Shown one piece after another: positions 9,865 to 18,937 of a stretch of DNA of 64,000 bases. The position numbers were made by a program, and so were the translations under genes. Origin of the DNA: Prochlorococcus marinus (GTDB lineage Bacteria > Cyanobacteriota > Cyanobacteriia > PCC-6307 > Cyanobiaceae); assembly GCF_001180305.1 (NCBI RefSeq), contig NZ_CVSX01000007.1, positions 62,001 through 126,000 on the forward strand, read 5' to 3'. How positions within the stretch are numbered: position 1 is the first letter of the stretch; every line of letters begins with the position of its first letter. Below the pieces are notes generated by a model that worked only from the letters and a program-made list of their open reading frames with translations, did no database searches and was not told the origin of the DNA.

Positions 9865-10520
9865 TTAGAGGGAAAGTAATTTTTTCTAGAATTTGGGCCC
9901 CATAATTCGAACTTATACATTAAGGATTCAAATTTTCTATCTTTTTCAAAGGAATCTAACCAGTTTTTTATTGAGGGCTCTAAATAATTTGTTCTTTTTT
10001 GACTTTCACAAGCGATCTTAAATTGTCTTACAAAAGGCCAAATAGACCAATCAGCAATAGTTGGGTTATCTCCAAATAAGTATTTGTTTTTTGTAAGAAG
10101 TTTGTTCCATCCCTCAATAAATTTAGTCGCCTTTGTGAAATGAAACTCTACATTATTGTCATGATATCTTTGTGCATATTTAAATCTATCCAAATGATAT
10201 TTGAATTCATTATCGTTTTCATAAATAATTTTAAAAATATCTTCCTTCTTATTATCAGGTAAACAGATAACTTTCATGTTTTTCTTTTTTGACTCTGAGA
10301 GTGCCCATAGGATGATTTCAAGGCTTTCTTCAATAACCTCACTATTTTTCCTGATTAATATTGGAACCGTTTTTGTTTCTGATTTATTTAGAAAATCGAG
10401 AGGTTTATTTTTTAAATCAATTTCTCTTATTTCCACCTTGATTTCACAAATCAACAAGGCCCATCTAACACGAATTGCGTATGGACATCTTCGGAATGAA
10501 TATAAAATGTCGTTTGTCAT
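9861..10520 (-). CDS. glutathione S-transferase family protein
   Basis: A 219-aa GST with an N-terminal thioredoxin-like domain (residues 1-75) and an all-helical C-terminal domain. The active-site region reads RRCPYAIRVRWAL, placing a cysteine at the position used by omega/beta-like GSTs, and TVPILI holds the conserved cis-proline. The segment GDNPTIADWSIWPFVRQF is the classic GST-C helix capping motif. It may act in glutathione-linked detoxification or reduction; the substrate is unknown. Convergent with the preceding 85-aa gene. Confidence 0.85.
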   Translation of the reverse strand: MTNDILYSFRRCPYAIRVRWALLICEIKVEIREIDLKNKPLDFLNKSETKTVPILIRKNSEVIEESLEIILWALSESKKKNMKVICLPDNKKEDIFKIIYENDNEFKYHLDRFKYAQRYHDNNVEFHFTKATKFIEGWNKLLTKNKYLFGDNPTIADWSIWPFVRQFKIACESQKRTNYLEPSIKNWLDSFEKDRKFESLMYKFELWGPNSRKNYFPSN

Positions 10521-10594
10521 TTTGTAAAAACTTTTAATATCCTTGATTCTTTTAGTATTATTTAGATAGGAATAAATTTTATTTTACAACGCAA

Positions 10595-11137
10595 ATGTCG
10601 GGATATGTTTACCTTATTAGAGTCGGAGATCTTTATAGAATTGGGAAAACGGATAATCTTGATAAGAAAATTAAGAAACTAAAACCAGATGAATTATTAA
10701 CATCAATTATGACAAAGGAGCCAGAAACCCTTGAAGCAAGGTTATTGAGAAAATACAAGTCGCAAAGAATTCCTGAAACTGGTTATTTAAAGCTATCTAA
10801 AAAACAGATTAGAGAATGTAAAAAGCAATTTGAGTTAAAGGGAAGTTTACCTCACACTTTAGATGCTGAAGTTTCCATAACTCTATTCGCATCTTTTTTA
10901 TTGTTTTTATTAAGTTCCTTGATTTTAAATTATCTTAATTTTGGATTTTTAAAATCCATATCTTATTCATTTGGAGCAGCATCCCTCCCAATGGTTGTGT
11001 TATTTATAACAGGAAGTTTTGGAGGATATTTTTCTGAAGATTTATCTCTTTTTTCATTAATAACTAATCGAGTGAAAGGCTTATTTATAGCAATTGCAAT
11101 GCTATCAATGGCTTACTTAATTTTCAATTTAGGCTAA
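10595..11137 (+). CDS. GIY-YIG-like (T5orf172/MUG113-type) protein with membrane domain
   Basis: 180 aa. Residues 3-80 carry the short GIY-YIG-like pattern of T5orf172/MUG113 proteins: YVYLIRVGDLYRIGKTDN, then an ETLEARLLRKYKSQR helix and GYLKLS. The second half (about 90-180) has three hydrophobic helices, so the nuclease-like domain would be tethered to the membrane. The catalytic glutamate of active GIY-YIG nucleases is not certain here. The fold call is by pattern only. It is convergent with the SDR gene, with a 4-bp overlap. Confidence 0.6.
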   Translation: MSGYVYLIRVGDLYRIGKTDNLDKKIKKLKPDELLTSIMTKEPETLEARLLRKYKSQRIPETGYLKLSKKQIRECKKQFELKGSLPHTLDAEVSITLFASFLLFLLSSLILNYLNFGFLKSISYSFGAASLPMVVLFITGSFGGYFSEDLSLFSLITNRVKGLFIAIAMLSMAYLIFNLG

Positions 11138-11841
11138 ATTTCATAATTACAATTTAATGCAATTTCAAATGGTACTGATTGTTTAGGTAGCTTTAGAATT
11201 GTTGAACATATATCAGCAATATCTTCTGGTTGCGTCATGCTTGATTTATCTAAGGAGGATATGTTTTGGGCCATATCTGTATTGACCCAACTAGGGCAAA
11301 TTGCTGAAATTCTTATATTTTGATCCCAACCTATATTTTTCATTGTTTGGCATAATCCCATCAAAGCAAACTTTGAAGAAGAATAAGCGGCTAAATCACC
11401 TTTAGATCTTTTACCACTCATTGAAACTAAAACAATAATTCTTCCTCTTCCAGAGGTACATAAATGATCCCAAGAAAGCCTACACAAATTCCAAATTGCT
11501 AGGAAATTGATATTTAATGTATTTAAAATATCATCTTCATCACCATCTTTGTATAAGAAAGGAACTTTCGATAATACACCAGAACAATTTATTACTGAAT
11601 CAAATCCTCCAAATTCATCTACGGTATTTTTTATCCAATTTTCGGCAGTAATTTTATTTAAAGCATCATAGTGGTTGATTATAATTTTCCCTTCTGGCCA
11701 TTTTTTTGGATCAATAGGACTTCCTTTTAATGATTCTAAATCTCTTATGCCAGCACTAATTCTATTGCCTTCTTTTAATTCTTTATGTGCAATATTTAGT
11801 CCAATACCTCTACTGGCTCCACTTATTAATATGGTTCTCAT
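11134..11841 (-). CDS. short-chain dehydrogenase/reductase
   Basis: Classical SDR, 235 aa. The cofactor-binding motif is ISGASRGIG at residues 6-14; the NCSG strand and the catalytic AAYSSSKFALMG (Tyr-x-x-x-Lys) are present, as is the upstream VLVSMSG serine. It is a cytoplasmic NAD(P)H-dependent oxidoreductase. The gene lies 7 nt downstream of the lycopene cyclase on the same strand and is probably co-transcribed with it. That makes a pigment-related or quinone-related substrate possible, but the sequence does not prove it. Confidence 0.85.
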   Translation of the reverse strand: MRTILISGASRGIGLNIAHKELKEGNRISAGIRDLESLKGSPIDPKKWPEGKIIINHYDALNKITAENWIKNTVDEFGGFDSVINCSGVLSKVPFLYKDGDEDDILNTLNINFLAIWNLCRLSWDHLCTSGRGRIIVLVSMSGKRSKGDLAAYSSSKFALMGLCQTMKNIGWDQNIRISAICPSWVNTDMAQNISSLDKSSMTQPEDIADICSTILKLPKQSVPFEIALNCNYEI

Positions 11842-11848
11842 TTTTTAA

Positions 11849-13132
11849 CTATATGTTTGGAAATATTATCCTAAGTAACATTTTAAATTCTCTACCATGC
11901 ATAATCATAAGACCTTTCTTTACACTCCATGGAGCCTTTATAAACATTACGCACATCGCATATACAATCTCTTTTAAAGAAAGAGTATCAGTTAGAAAAC
12001 CATACCATTGATTTTTAGGTAGTTGGAAAAAACTGCCAAAAAATTCTCTCAATAGTTTCTCGTCAAACCTCATGAGTTTTTCTAATCCAAATTGGTAAAG
12101 TGATTTCTTCCTAATTAATTCTTTTGACCATAAAGTTTCCCAACCTTTTCTAGCAATATGATACGTACTTAGATTTTTGTTTTTAATTGCTTCTGAGACT
12201 GCCTTGGCGACAAGTGGAGCTCTTCTTAAAACATTACCAATTAAATATCCAGATGCAGGATGTACCATTGAAGCTGCTCCACCATATCCAAGTATTTGTT
12301 GTTTGAAATCAGGGATTGGCATATTCATAGGGAGAAATAAGCCAAGCTCTTCGTGTTGCATGCTTGTGATTGATATATTTCGATAAGAAAGCCTCTTCTC
12401 TAGTCTCTCTTTTAAATTTTCCATTGTTAGAGGATTTACTAAACCAAGAGATGTCTCTTCAAGAAAATATTTCCCATCCCCCATATCCATGGCATAAAGA
12501 AAAGTTGGCGGTTCTTTTTTTTGTTCATCGTTAAGATGATCATTTCTATAGTCCATTAATACAAACTGCCCTTTCTTAAGTGGAGGTTTACTAAAATTAC
12601 CTACTATCCCATAACAAGTTTGGACTGCTAAGGGACCACACGATTTTAATTTAAGAAAAACAGGATCATATCCTGTTGCATCTACTACTAATCTTGCAGA
12701 GTAAGTCTTGCCATCTTTTGTAGTTACTGTACTTTTGTATTTTTCAAAATGTATTTTGTTTGCAAAGCCTTGATGCCATTTAATAAAAGACTTATTGCAT
12801 TCATTAAACCAATAATTGTGGAGTTTCTTCTTATCAAATAGTCCATAATCTAATGAATGTTCCGTGGCTTTATTCTCGTCGTCCTGTTCTTCTAAAGCGC
12901 CATGACCAAAAAAACTTACAGTATTCTTCCATCTATATTCAAGTAGATCCTGAAGCCCGAGTTGGTCAACTTCTTCCCCCCAAATGCCATATGTATTTGG
13001 CCAAGGTTCATCTGGTCCATTTGGAGAAAGCACTTCAACATCTAATTTTTCCTTCCCTAAAGCTGAGGCAATAGCCATACCTGCAGGCCCTGCGCCCAAA
13101 ACAAGAACATCTGGCATATTTTCTTTTGACAT
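11849..13132 (-). CDS. crtL: lycopene cyclase, probably epsilon type (CrtL-e)
   Basis: Flavin-dependent cyclase that makes the end rings of carotenoids from lycopene. The N-terminal dinucleotide-binding motif LGAGPAGMAIASAL, the WPNTYGIW motif, YFLEETSLG and the GGAASMVHPASGYLIG segment are all CrtL hallmarks. Length is 427 aa. Prochlorococcus carries two such enzymes, a beta cyclase and a bifunctional epsilon/beta cyclase that yields alpha-carotene. The position six genes after pcb matches, from memory, the epsilon enzyme of MED4, so I favour CrtL-e. Beta versus epsilon cannot be settled by eye. Confidence 0.85.
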   Translation of the reverse strand: MSKENMPDVLVLGAGPAGMAIASALGKEKLDVEVLSPNGPDEPWPNTYGIWGEEVDQLGLQDLLEYRWKNTVSFFGHGALEEQDDENKATEHSLDYGLFDKKKLHNYWFNECNKSFIKWHQGFANKIHFEKYKSTVTTKDGKTYSARLVVDATGYDPVFLKLKSCGPLAVQTCYGIVGNFSKPPLKKGQFVLMDYRNDHLNDEQKKEPPTFLYAMDMGDGKYFLEETSLGLVNPLTMENLKERLEKRLSYRNISITSMQHEELGLFLPMNMPIPDFKQQILGYGGAASMVHPASGYLIGNVLRRAPLVAKAVSEAIKNKNLSTYHIARKGWETLWSKELIRKKSLYQFGLEKLMRFDEKLLREFFGSFFQLPKNQWYGFLTDTLSLKEIVYAMCVMFIKAPWSVKKGLMIMHGREFKMLLRIIFPNI

Positions 13133-13357
13133 TAAAAATAAATCTTATTATTAAAGAAATTTATGGAAAAAATTATTACTTCTACGCCTATAATTATATT
13201 TTTCATCCAATACTTGTAATGAGAGTAGATTAATAATAATCAAATTACTCAAATACTAGTGACTAAGTATTCAGTGTTTTAACAATAATTTATAAGATTA
13301 CAAAATAAAAAAACCTTTATTTATTTTTTTATCATAAAAAAAAATATAGGAATTTAA

Positions 13358-14359
13358 ATGATTAAAAATAAAAATATTTTAATTACTGGAGGTAATTCAG
13401 GAATAGGGTTTTTTGCCATTATTAATTTACTGAAGACGAAAAATATTTTATATGTTGTAATAAAAAACGAATTTAGAAAGAATGAATTTCTCAAAAAAAT
13501 TGAGAAATATTTTGATAAAAATTACCTTAGTAAATTTTTAAATATTATTGAAAATTGTGATCTTTCAGATCTAGAGAATATTAAAACAGTTAAAGATTAC
13601 TTTATTAGTAAAAAATTATTTTTAGATGTTGTTGTTCTAAATGCAGGATTACAATATACGGGATCTTTTTACCCTAAAGTATCAAAACAAGGAATAGAAC
13701 TGACTTTTGCTGTGAATCATCTTGCACATTTTTACTTGGTAAATGTCCTAAAAGATTTTATTAGAGATAAAGACGAATCTAGAATCGTTATTACATCATC
13801 AGATGTTCACGACCCCAAAAGTTCGGGTGGCAATATAGGAAAGAAAGCGGGACTAAATAATCTAGTTGATTTTAGAAAAAAAGTAACGGGTCAATTTTTA
13901 AATTTTAATGCTGATGAAGCTTATAAAAATAGTAAGTTATGTAATATTTTGTTTGCTAAAGAACTTGAAAAAAAATTAAAAATGTCATCCAGTAAAATTT
14001 CTGTAATAACTTGGGCTCCTGGTCTCGTAATACCAAATGATGATTCGGGTTTCTTTAGATACAGTAAACGTTTTAATCTCTTTGGATATTTAATTTTTTC
14101 TAAAGCTGCAAAAAATATTTTAGGAATTTCTGAAAGTATAGAAAATGCTGGAAAGATTCTTTCTGAGATTGTCCTTGATTCAAATTTAAATAATATTGGT
14201 TTCATGCATTTGAGTAATAAACTTATATCTTTTAAAAAACATAAATTAGTTGAAAGTAATGTTAGTGATGAAGCAAATAGCGCTGAGTTGGCTTCAAAAC
14301 TCTGGATTTTAAGTGAAGAGATTTGTGGATCATTTGGCTTTGTTACTTTCAATATTTAA
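13358..14359 (+). CDS. SDR related to light-dependent protochlorophyllide reductase
   Basis: A 333-aa short-chain dehydrogenase with ITGGNSGIGF at the N-terminus, NAGLQYTG, FAVNHLAHFYLVNVL and AYKNSKLCNILFAKEL. The last motif closely follows the YKDSKxCNM active site of light-dependent POR. The conserved POR cysteine of the later PGC motif is leucine here (WAPGLVIPNDDSGFF), so classic POR chemistry is doubtful. It is more AT-rich than the enzymes around it and divergent from the lycopene cyclase. Best described as a POR-like paralogue of unknown substrate. Confidence 0.75.
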   Translation: MIKNKNILITGGNSGIGFFAIINLLKTKNILYVVIKNEFRKNEFLKKIEKYFDKNYLSKFLNIIENCDLSDLENIKTVKDYFISKKLFLDVVVLNAGLQYTGSFYPKVSKQGIELTFAVNHLAHFYLVNVLKDFIRDKDESRIVITSSDVHDPKSSGGNIGKKAGLNNLVDFRKKVTGQFLNFNADEAYKNSKLCNILFAKELEKKLKMSSSKISVITWAPGLVIPNDDSGFFRYSKRFNLFGYLIFSKAAKNILGISESIENAGKILSEIVLDSNLNNIGFMHLSNKLISFKKHKLVESNVSDEANSAELASKLWILSEEICGSFGFVTFNI

Positions 14360-15367
14360 GGTTTGTGTTGGGAATGCAAACTCAATATTATTAATTGCAA
14401 ATTCCTCAATTATTTTTAAATTTATGGATTGTTGAGCTTCCATCGCAGCAAGATAATTATTTGTTGGTATGTAATAAACAAGTTCGAAATTAAGACTGAA
14501 GTCGCCAAAATCTGTGAAATGACATCTATCAAAAGACGCATCTTTTGTCTCTTCAACTATTTTTTTTATGATTATTGGAATCAACTTCATAAGTTTTGGA
14601 GATGTTTCATAAACAACTCCTAATTTATGCACTAACCTTCTTTTTTCCATTTGTGCGTAATTTGAAATTATTCCATTTGTAAGGGCGCTGTTGCTCATTA
14701 CTATTACTTCTCCATTGATACTTCTTATTCTTGAGGATCTTACTCCGACCCTCTCAACCATTCCAAGGACGCCATCAGATTTTATAAACTCACCTTTTTG
14801 AAAAGGTTTATCAAGCAGTATTGTTATGTATTCAAAAAACTCCTGAACTGGATCTTTCAAAGCTAATCCTGCTCCAATACCCCCTGCACTGAGTAGAGCC
14901 CAAATAGCAGTCATTTGAACACCTATATTTTGTAAGAAAAAGATTGAACCAATAGTCCATGTTAATGCTTTTATTAAAGGAGTAAGTGAGGATATCATTG
15001 AACTTATTGACGAATCATTAATTTTCGATGTCGATTCTGTTAAAGATCTTATTAAAACTTTGTTGAGAGCTTTTATAATTATTATCAATATAAATAATTT
15101 CAGAATATTCAATAAAACAGAGGTAAAAGTTAATTCATCAGCAAAAAAATAGTCAATTGAAAAATAAAATGAGAGGAGAAAACCTATAGGTTTAATAATT
15201 CCAGAGATGACCTCAAAAATAAAATCATCAAAATTTGTTTTTGTACGTTTGGAGATCTTTTTGAAGAATATTTTTGAAATTTTAGAAACTATTATCGACA
15301 ATAAAATTCCAATAAAAAAAATAGATATTGCCAGAAGCAAGTTTTCAGTAACTAATTTCATATTCAA
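14330..15367 (-). CDS. MscS-family mechanosensitive channel
   Basis: A 345-aa membrane protein with four or five N-terminal helices, then the MscS pore-lining helix (LLSAGGIGAGLALKDPVQEFFEYI, about residues 158-181) and the soluble beta domain (GEFIKSDGVLGMVERVGVRSSRIR). It probably opens under membrane tension to release solutes on hypo-osmotic shock. Its 3' end overlaps the POR-like gene tail by 30 bp in convergent orientation. Homology to the pore domain is clear; ion selectivity is unknown. Confidence 0.88.
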   Translation of the reverse strand: MNMKLVTENLLLAISIFFIGILLSIIVSKISKIFFKKISKRTKTNFDDFIFEVISGIIKPIGFLLSFYFSIDYFFADELTFTSVLLNILKLFILIIIIKALNKVLIRSLTESTSKINDSSISSMISSLTPLIKALTWTIGSIFFLQNIGVQMTAIWALLSAGGIGAGLALKDPVQEFFEYITILLDKPFQKGEFIKSDGVLGMVERVGVRSSRIRSINGEVIVMSNSALTNGIISNYAQMEKRRLVHKLGVVYETSPKLMKLIPIIIKKIVEETKDASFDRCHFTDFGDFSLNFELVYYIPTNNYLAAMEAQQSINLKIIEEFAINNIEFAFPTQTLNIESNKAK

Positions 15368-15437
15368 ATAAAACTTAAAATTTATCTTTAATAAAATTTT
15401 AAATTATCTCTAGATAACATTCCAGTCATGATTTTCT

Positions 15438-16007
15438 TTATCTAATTATTATATTTCTAATTTCTTTAAATTCTTTTCTATCGGCAGTTTTGCATAATTC
15501 AAAAATTATTGATTCAGTTGTAGTTAAGATTGCTCCATTCTGAATCATTCTCTGCAAGGCTATTTCATGATCTACCCTATATCGACTGCTCATGGCATCT
15601 GATACGAGAATAACTTCAAATCCTTTTTGCAAACAATCTAAGGCTGTTTGTTGAATACAAATATGCGTTTCGATTCCACAAACTATCAAAGTTGTAATTT
15701 TCTTATTTTTAATTTCTTCTATAAAATTTTGTATTTTAGCTAAGCTAAATTCCATTTTCTCAATTTTTTTAAATCCATTTTCGGGCAATAATTCAGGAAT
15801 CGTTGCACCTAATTTCAAAGGGTTCTGTTCGGATAAAAAAATATTTTCTTCTAAAATTTGGTAGGCATCTATTAGCTTTTTGATATTTTTGGTTATTGAA
15901 TCCTTTTTATATATTGCTCTTATAATTTTTTCCTGAACATCTATTATTAGTAAAGCATTCACTTTTGGTGATAGTTTGTCAGAAGATTTTTCATGCCCCT
16001 TCATCAT
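15438..16007 (-). CDS. isochorismatase-family hydrolase
   Basis: A 189-aa cysteine hydrolase-fold protein. Landmarks are ALLIIDVQEKI (catalytic Asp in IDVQ), a KMEFS lysine near residue 85, and VCGIETHICIQQTALDCL with the nucleophile cysteine in the THIC motif. This is the triad of YcaC/nicotinamidase-like enzymes. The later segment VILVSDAMSSR is also typical. The real substrate is not predictable; it could be an amidase for small cyclic or nitrogenous compounds. Adjacent genes give no clear pathway. Confidence 0.82.
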   Translation of the reverse strand: MMKGHEKSSDKLSPKVNALLIIDVQEKIIRAIYKKDSITKNIKKLIDAYQILEENIFLSEQNPLKLGATIPELLPENGFKKIEKMEFSLAKIQNFIEEIKNKKITTLIVCGIETHICIQQTALDCLQKGFEVILVSDAMSSRYRVDHEIALQRMIQNGAILTTTESIIFELCKTADRKEFKEIRNIIIR

Positions 16008-16121
16008 TTGTATTTAAAGATATATTCAACATAGTATTTTGAACAACTTTAGTAAACATTTTAAATCAAAAAGTTGTTTTACTCTCATCTAGAGTTATTA
16101 TTGAGAATAGCCGTGAGTTAA

Positions 16122-16577
16122 TTGTTGTCATTATCCTCTCAATACAATGTTATCACTTCTCCTCTTGGAGACGGTTTGCATAAAGATGGGAAGAGGTTAA
16201 CGCCTCAAAGGCTAAAGGTTCTTAATTTATTTGAAAATATTGGAGCTGGAAAGCATCTTAGTGCTGAAGAGGTACATGAAAAATTAGTTAAAACAAGTTC
16301 CAAAGTTTCACTAGCAACAATTTATAGAACTTTAAGACTTTTAGTACAAATGGGTTTGCTTCATGAATTAGAACTTAATGAGGGTGGACACAGATATGAA
16401 TTGCTTAGTAACGACACACCGGATCATCATCATTTGATTTGCATTAGGTGTGGAAGAACAGAAGAATTCGAAAATGATGAGGTTTTAGAGGCAGGCAAAG
16501 TTGCCGCAAAAGTTAATGGTTTTAAACTTATTGAATCCTCTTTAAATGTAAGAGCAATTTGCCCTAATTGCATTTAG
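16122..16577 (+). CDS. fur: Fur-family metal-responsive repressor
   Basis: A 151-aa transcription factor with a winged-helix domain (KRLTPQRLKVLNLF, recognition helix VSLATIYRTLRLLVQMGLL) and a C-terminal dimerisation domain. The metal region DHHHLICIRCGRTEEF and the terminal CPNC supply the two CxxC pairs of the structural zinc site. It could be Fur, Zur or PerR; I cannot distinguish these by eye. Two adjacent TTG codons (16122 and 16125) are the possible starts, and no ATG lies upstream in frame. Confidence 0.88.
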   Translation: MLSLSSQYNVITSPLGDGLHKDGKRLTPQRLKVLNLFENIGAGKHLSAEEVHEKLVKTSSKVSLATIYRTLRLLVQMGLLHELELNEGGHRYELLSNDTPDHHHLICIRCGRTEEFENDEVLEAGKVAAKVNGFKLIESSLNVRAICPNCI

Positions 16578-16583
16578 CAGATT

Positions 16584-17516
16584 TTAACTTAAAGTCCCTC
16601 CACAACTTGACCCTGCACCTGCAGTGCAAGCAAAACAATGTTCTTTTACTGCTACCCCGTAGTCAAAAGTAAATGATTCATCCAACAGATCAAAAAGTGT
16701 CTTTGGTCCTTTATTCTCTCGGAAATTTATCTGTTGGTTAAAGTCACAATCATAAATTTCTCCTAGCCAATTTACGCTAATTGTCTTTTTACACATTAGA
16801 TTTTCTAAATTTTTTTCATTAAAATTTTCTTTTAGTAATTTGTAATAAGTATTTAGTTTCCCTTCTCTTCTAAGAGATTCTTCATATCTATTTATTGGCA
16901 TATTAGTTATTGTGTATAAATTATTAAAAACAATATTATATTTTTCGAATAGAATTTTTTTATAATCCTTCTCTAATATTTCCTGAGAAGGAGGAAGAAT
17001 TGGGCTTACAGGATTGTAAACAAGGTTTAATTGTAATCCATTTTCTTTCTTTCCATAGCCTAAATCATTAAGAATTTTTATGGCATTAATACTTTTTTCA
17101 AAAACGCCAAAACCCCTTTGAAAATCAACATTATTTTTTTCATAACACGGTAGCGAAGCAGTCACTATCACTTTATTTTCTGCAAGAAATTGAGGAAGAT
17201 CTTCATAACCTTTTTCAAAAAAAATTGTCAAATTGCATCTATCAATAATATCAACTTGTTTTGTGTTCAAGCTGGTTATTAGGTTTTTAAATTTTGGGTG
17301 AAGTTCTGGCGCACCGCCTGTAATATCTAAAGTCTTGATTTTGTATTTTTCAATTATCTTTGGAATAAGAGATATCATTTCATTGGACATCTTTTCTGTC
17401 CTTAGGGGACTCGAATTGACATGACAATGCTTACAAGCCTGATTGCATTTATAACCTATGTTAATTTGCAATGTTTCTATAGGTTCTTTATATATTGAGG
17501 GGAATTTTTTTTTCAT
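16584..17516 (-). CDS. arsS: ArsS-like radical SAM protein
   Basis: A radical SAM enzyme with the CNQACKHCHVNSSP motif at residues 29-42, whose CxxxCxxC binds the 4Fe-4S cluster. The C-terminal tail CFACTAGAGSSCGGTLS is the signature of the arsenosugar biosynthesis radical SAM (ArsS) family with its DUF3641-type extension. 310 aa is the normal size. In the known pathway it adds the adenosyl group of S-adenosylmethionine to dimethylarsenite. No arsM is seen in the window. The family call is strong; the arsenic substrate is by homology. Confidence 0.85.
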   Translation of the reverse strand: MKKKFPSIYKEPIETLQINIGYKCNQACKHCHVNSSPLRTEKMSNEMISLIPKIIEKYKIKTLDITGGAPELHPKFKNLITSLNTKQVDIIDRCNLTIFFEKGYEDLPQFLAENKVIVTASLPCYEKNNVDFQRGFGVFEKSINAIKILNDLGYGKKENGLQLNLVYNPVSPILPPSQEILEKDYKKILFEKYNIVFNNLYTITNMPINRYEESLRREGKLNTYYKLLKENFNEKNLENLMCKKTISVNWLGEIYDCDFNQQINFRENKGPKTLFDLLDESFTFDYGVAVKEHCFACTAGAGSSCGGTLS

Positions 17517-17556
17517 GAATCTATTATTTATAAATTGTCATTCGAAAATAAAAAAG

Positions 17557-18777
17557 TCAACAATTTTTTTTAAAGTTTGATCTCTTATTAGCAAGTTCAA
17601 TAAACCAACTTATGTATTCTTTGGGACCATTTTTAAAAACTATGTCAAATTTTAAATTGTCATGAACATCACTGATCCCTATTAAACCAGTTTTTTTTGT
17701 AGATGGTCTTTCAACTTCACCAGAACTACTATCTACAAAAATTATTTTATTCTTAATCCCAAATTCATTACCTAATATTTGTATTAATTCTAGAAAAGAC
17801 CTGTCACTTCCTCCTCTTGAATAACGTTTTTCATCATTATTTTTTTTTGATGTGACTGTGTCACCAACTCCTACAATCAAAGGCATATCTTCTTTTTGAA
17901 TAGTTCTTTTGCATAAATCAATTTTTTCCGTAATAGAATTTGGAGAGTTTCTAAAATTAAAATTTCTTCCAAAAGGAGCTTTACCAGTTTTTTCGGCAAT
18001 AAATTTATTTAAAAGAAATAAAACTCCAGAATCTTTAACTGCTCCTTTAATAAGTAATTGTATGTCTGTTGATCCGATATCACCTTGAGAAGAAAGTTTA
18101 ATTGTTTCTCTACCATTTTTATTACCTAAATTTGGTGAAATATGAAGGAAAAATGAATTTTTGAGGCCTTCGGATTCAGCTTTTAAAATGATTTCATTCA
18201 TCATTTTTTCAAAACTAATTTGAATAAGCTTTCTTTTATCAGAATCTTCATGAACTAAATCAAATAGACTATTGAAATTAATCGTTGGCGAGAAGCGTGT
18301 TTCACATATTGATTTAACTGCGTGAAAATTGATATCCTCTTGGCTAAGTTCAGGAAAAATATTCTTAACTATATAATTAAATTTTGGTCTTATTAAACTA
18401 GGTACTTTAGATAAAAAACTTAGCTCTTTTTCTGAGACTCCTTCAAAACTTATTTCACCATTACTGTCTTGATACTCTACTCCACAGGCAGCTAAACCTC
18501 TTAAATATAGTTCTTTGTTTTTAGGCTCAGTAGTGCTACTTAAACTCCTCTCTATTATTCTATTAACTCCTCTTAGACCTTCATGTTCCCCGCAAGTTAA
18601 TACAAAGAATTCCTCGGCAAATTCTTTTACTGCATAGATATATTTTGATTCTAATTCTCTAGTCATTGGATCTTTAACTAAAGGAATACAAACTCCGTCA
18701 ATGTCTTGAATAAATAATATATTTTTAGAAGAAATTAATTGTTTTTGTACATTTACATTACTTGCAATATATTCCAT
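17557..18777 (-). CDS. stpA: glucosylglycerol-3-phosphatase homologue (StpA/GgpP)
   Basis: 406 aa, aligning from memory along its length with Synechocystis StpA, which dephosphorylates glucosylglycerol-phosphate to the compatible solute glucosylglycerol. Conserved segments are FIQDIDGVCIPLVKDP (HAD-type DxDG nucleophile), FVLTCGEHEGLRGV, FFLHISPNLGNKNGRE, IVGVGDTVTSKKN, YSRGGSDRSFLELI and IFVDSSSGEV. The synthase GgpS is not in the window. Divergent from a GpsA-like gene, which could supply glycerol-3-phosphate. In a strain without GgpS the enzyme may serve another sugar phosphate. Confidence 0.8.
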   Translation of the reverse strand: MEYIASNVNVQKQLISSKNILFIQDIDGVCIPLVKDPMTRELESKYIYAVKEFAEEFFVLTCGEHEGLRGVNRIIERSLSSTTEPKNKELYLRGLAACGVEYQDSNGEISFEGVSEKELSFLSKVPSLIRPKFNYIVKNIFPELSQEDINFHAVKSICETRFSPTINFNSLFDLVHEDSDKRKLIQISFEKMMNEIILKAESEGLKNSFFLHISPNLGNKNGRETIKLSSQGDIGSTDIQLLIKGAVKDSGVLFLLNKFIAEKTGKAPFGRNFNFRNSPNSITEKIDLCKRTIQKEDMPLIVGVGDTVTSKKNNDEKRYSRGGSDRSFLELIQILGNEFGIKNKIIFVDSSSGEVERPSTKKTGLIGISDVHDNLKFDIVFKNGPKEYISWFIELANKRSNFKKNC

Positions 18778-18937
18778 ATTTATAATAATTTTTCTTTTAA
18801 TTTCTACTTTCTCAGAAATTATAAATTAAAAAACTCAATATTTTCAATAAATAATTTGCTATGGTCAAAAATTGCTTTAATGTAGAAAAATGTTGGTATG
18901 GGTAAGAAATTAAAAAAATTATCAAGAGTTTCCAAAA

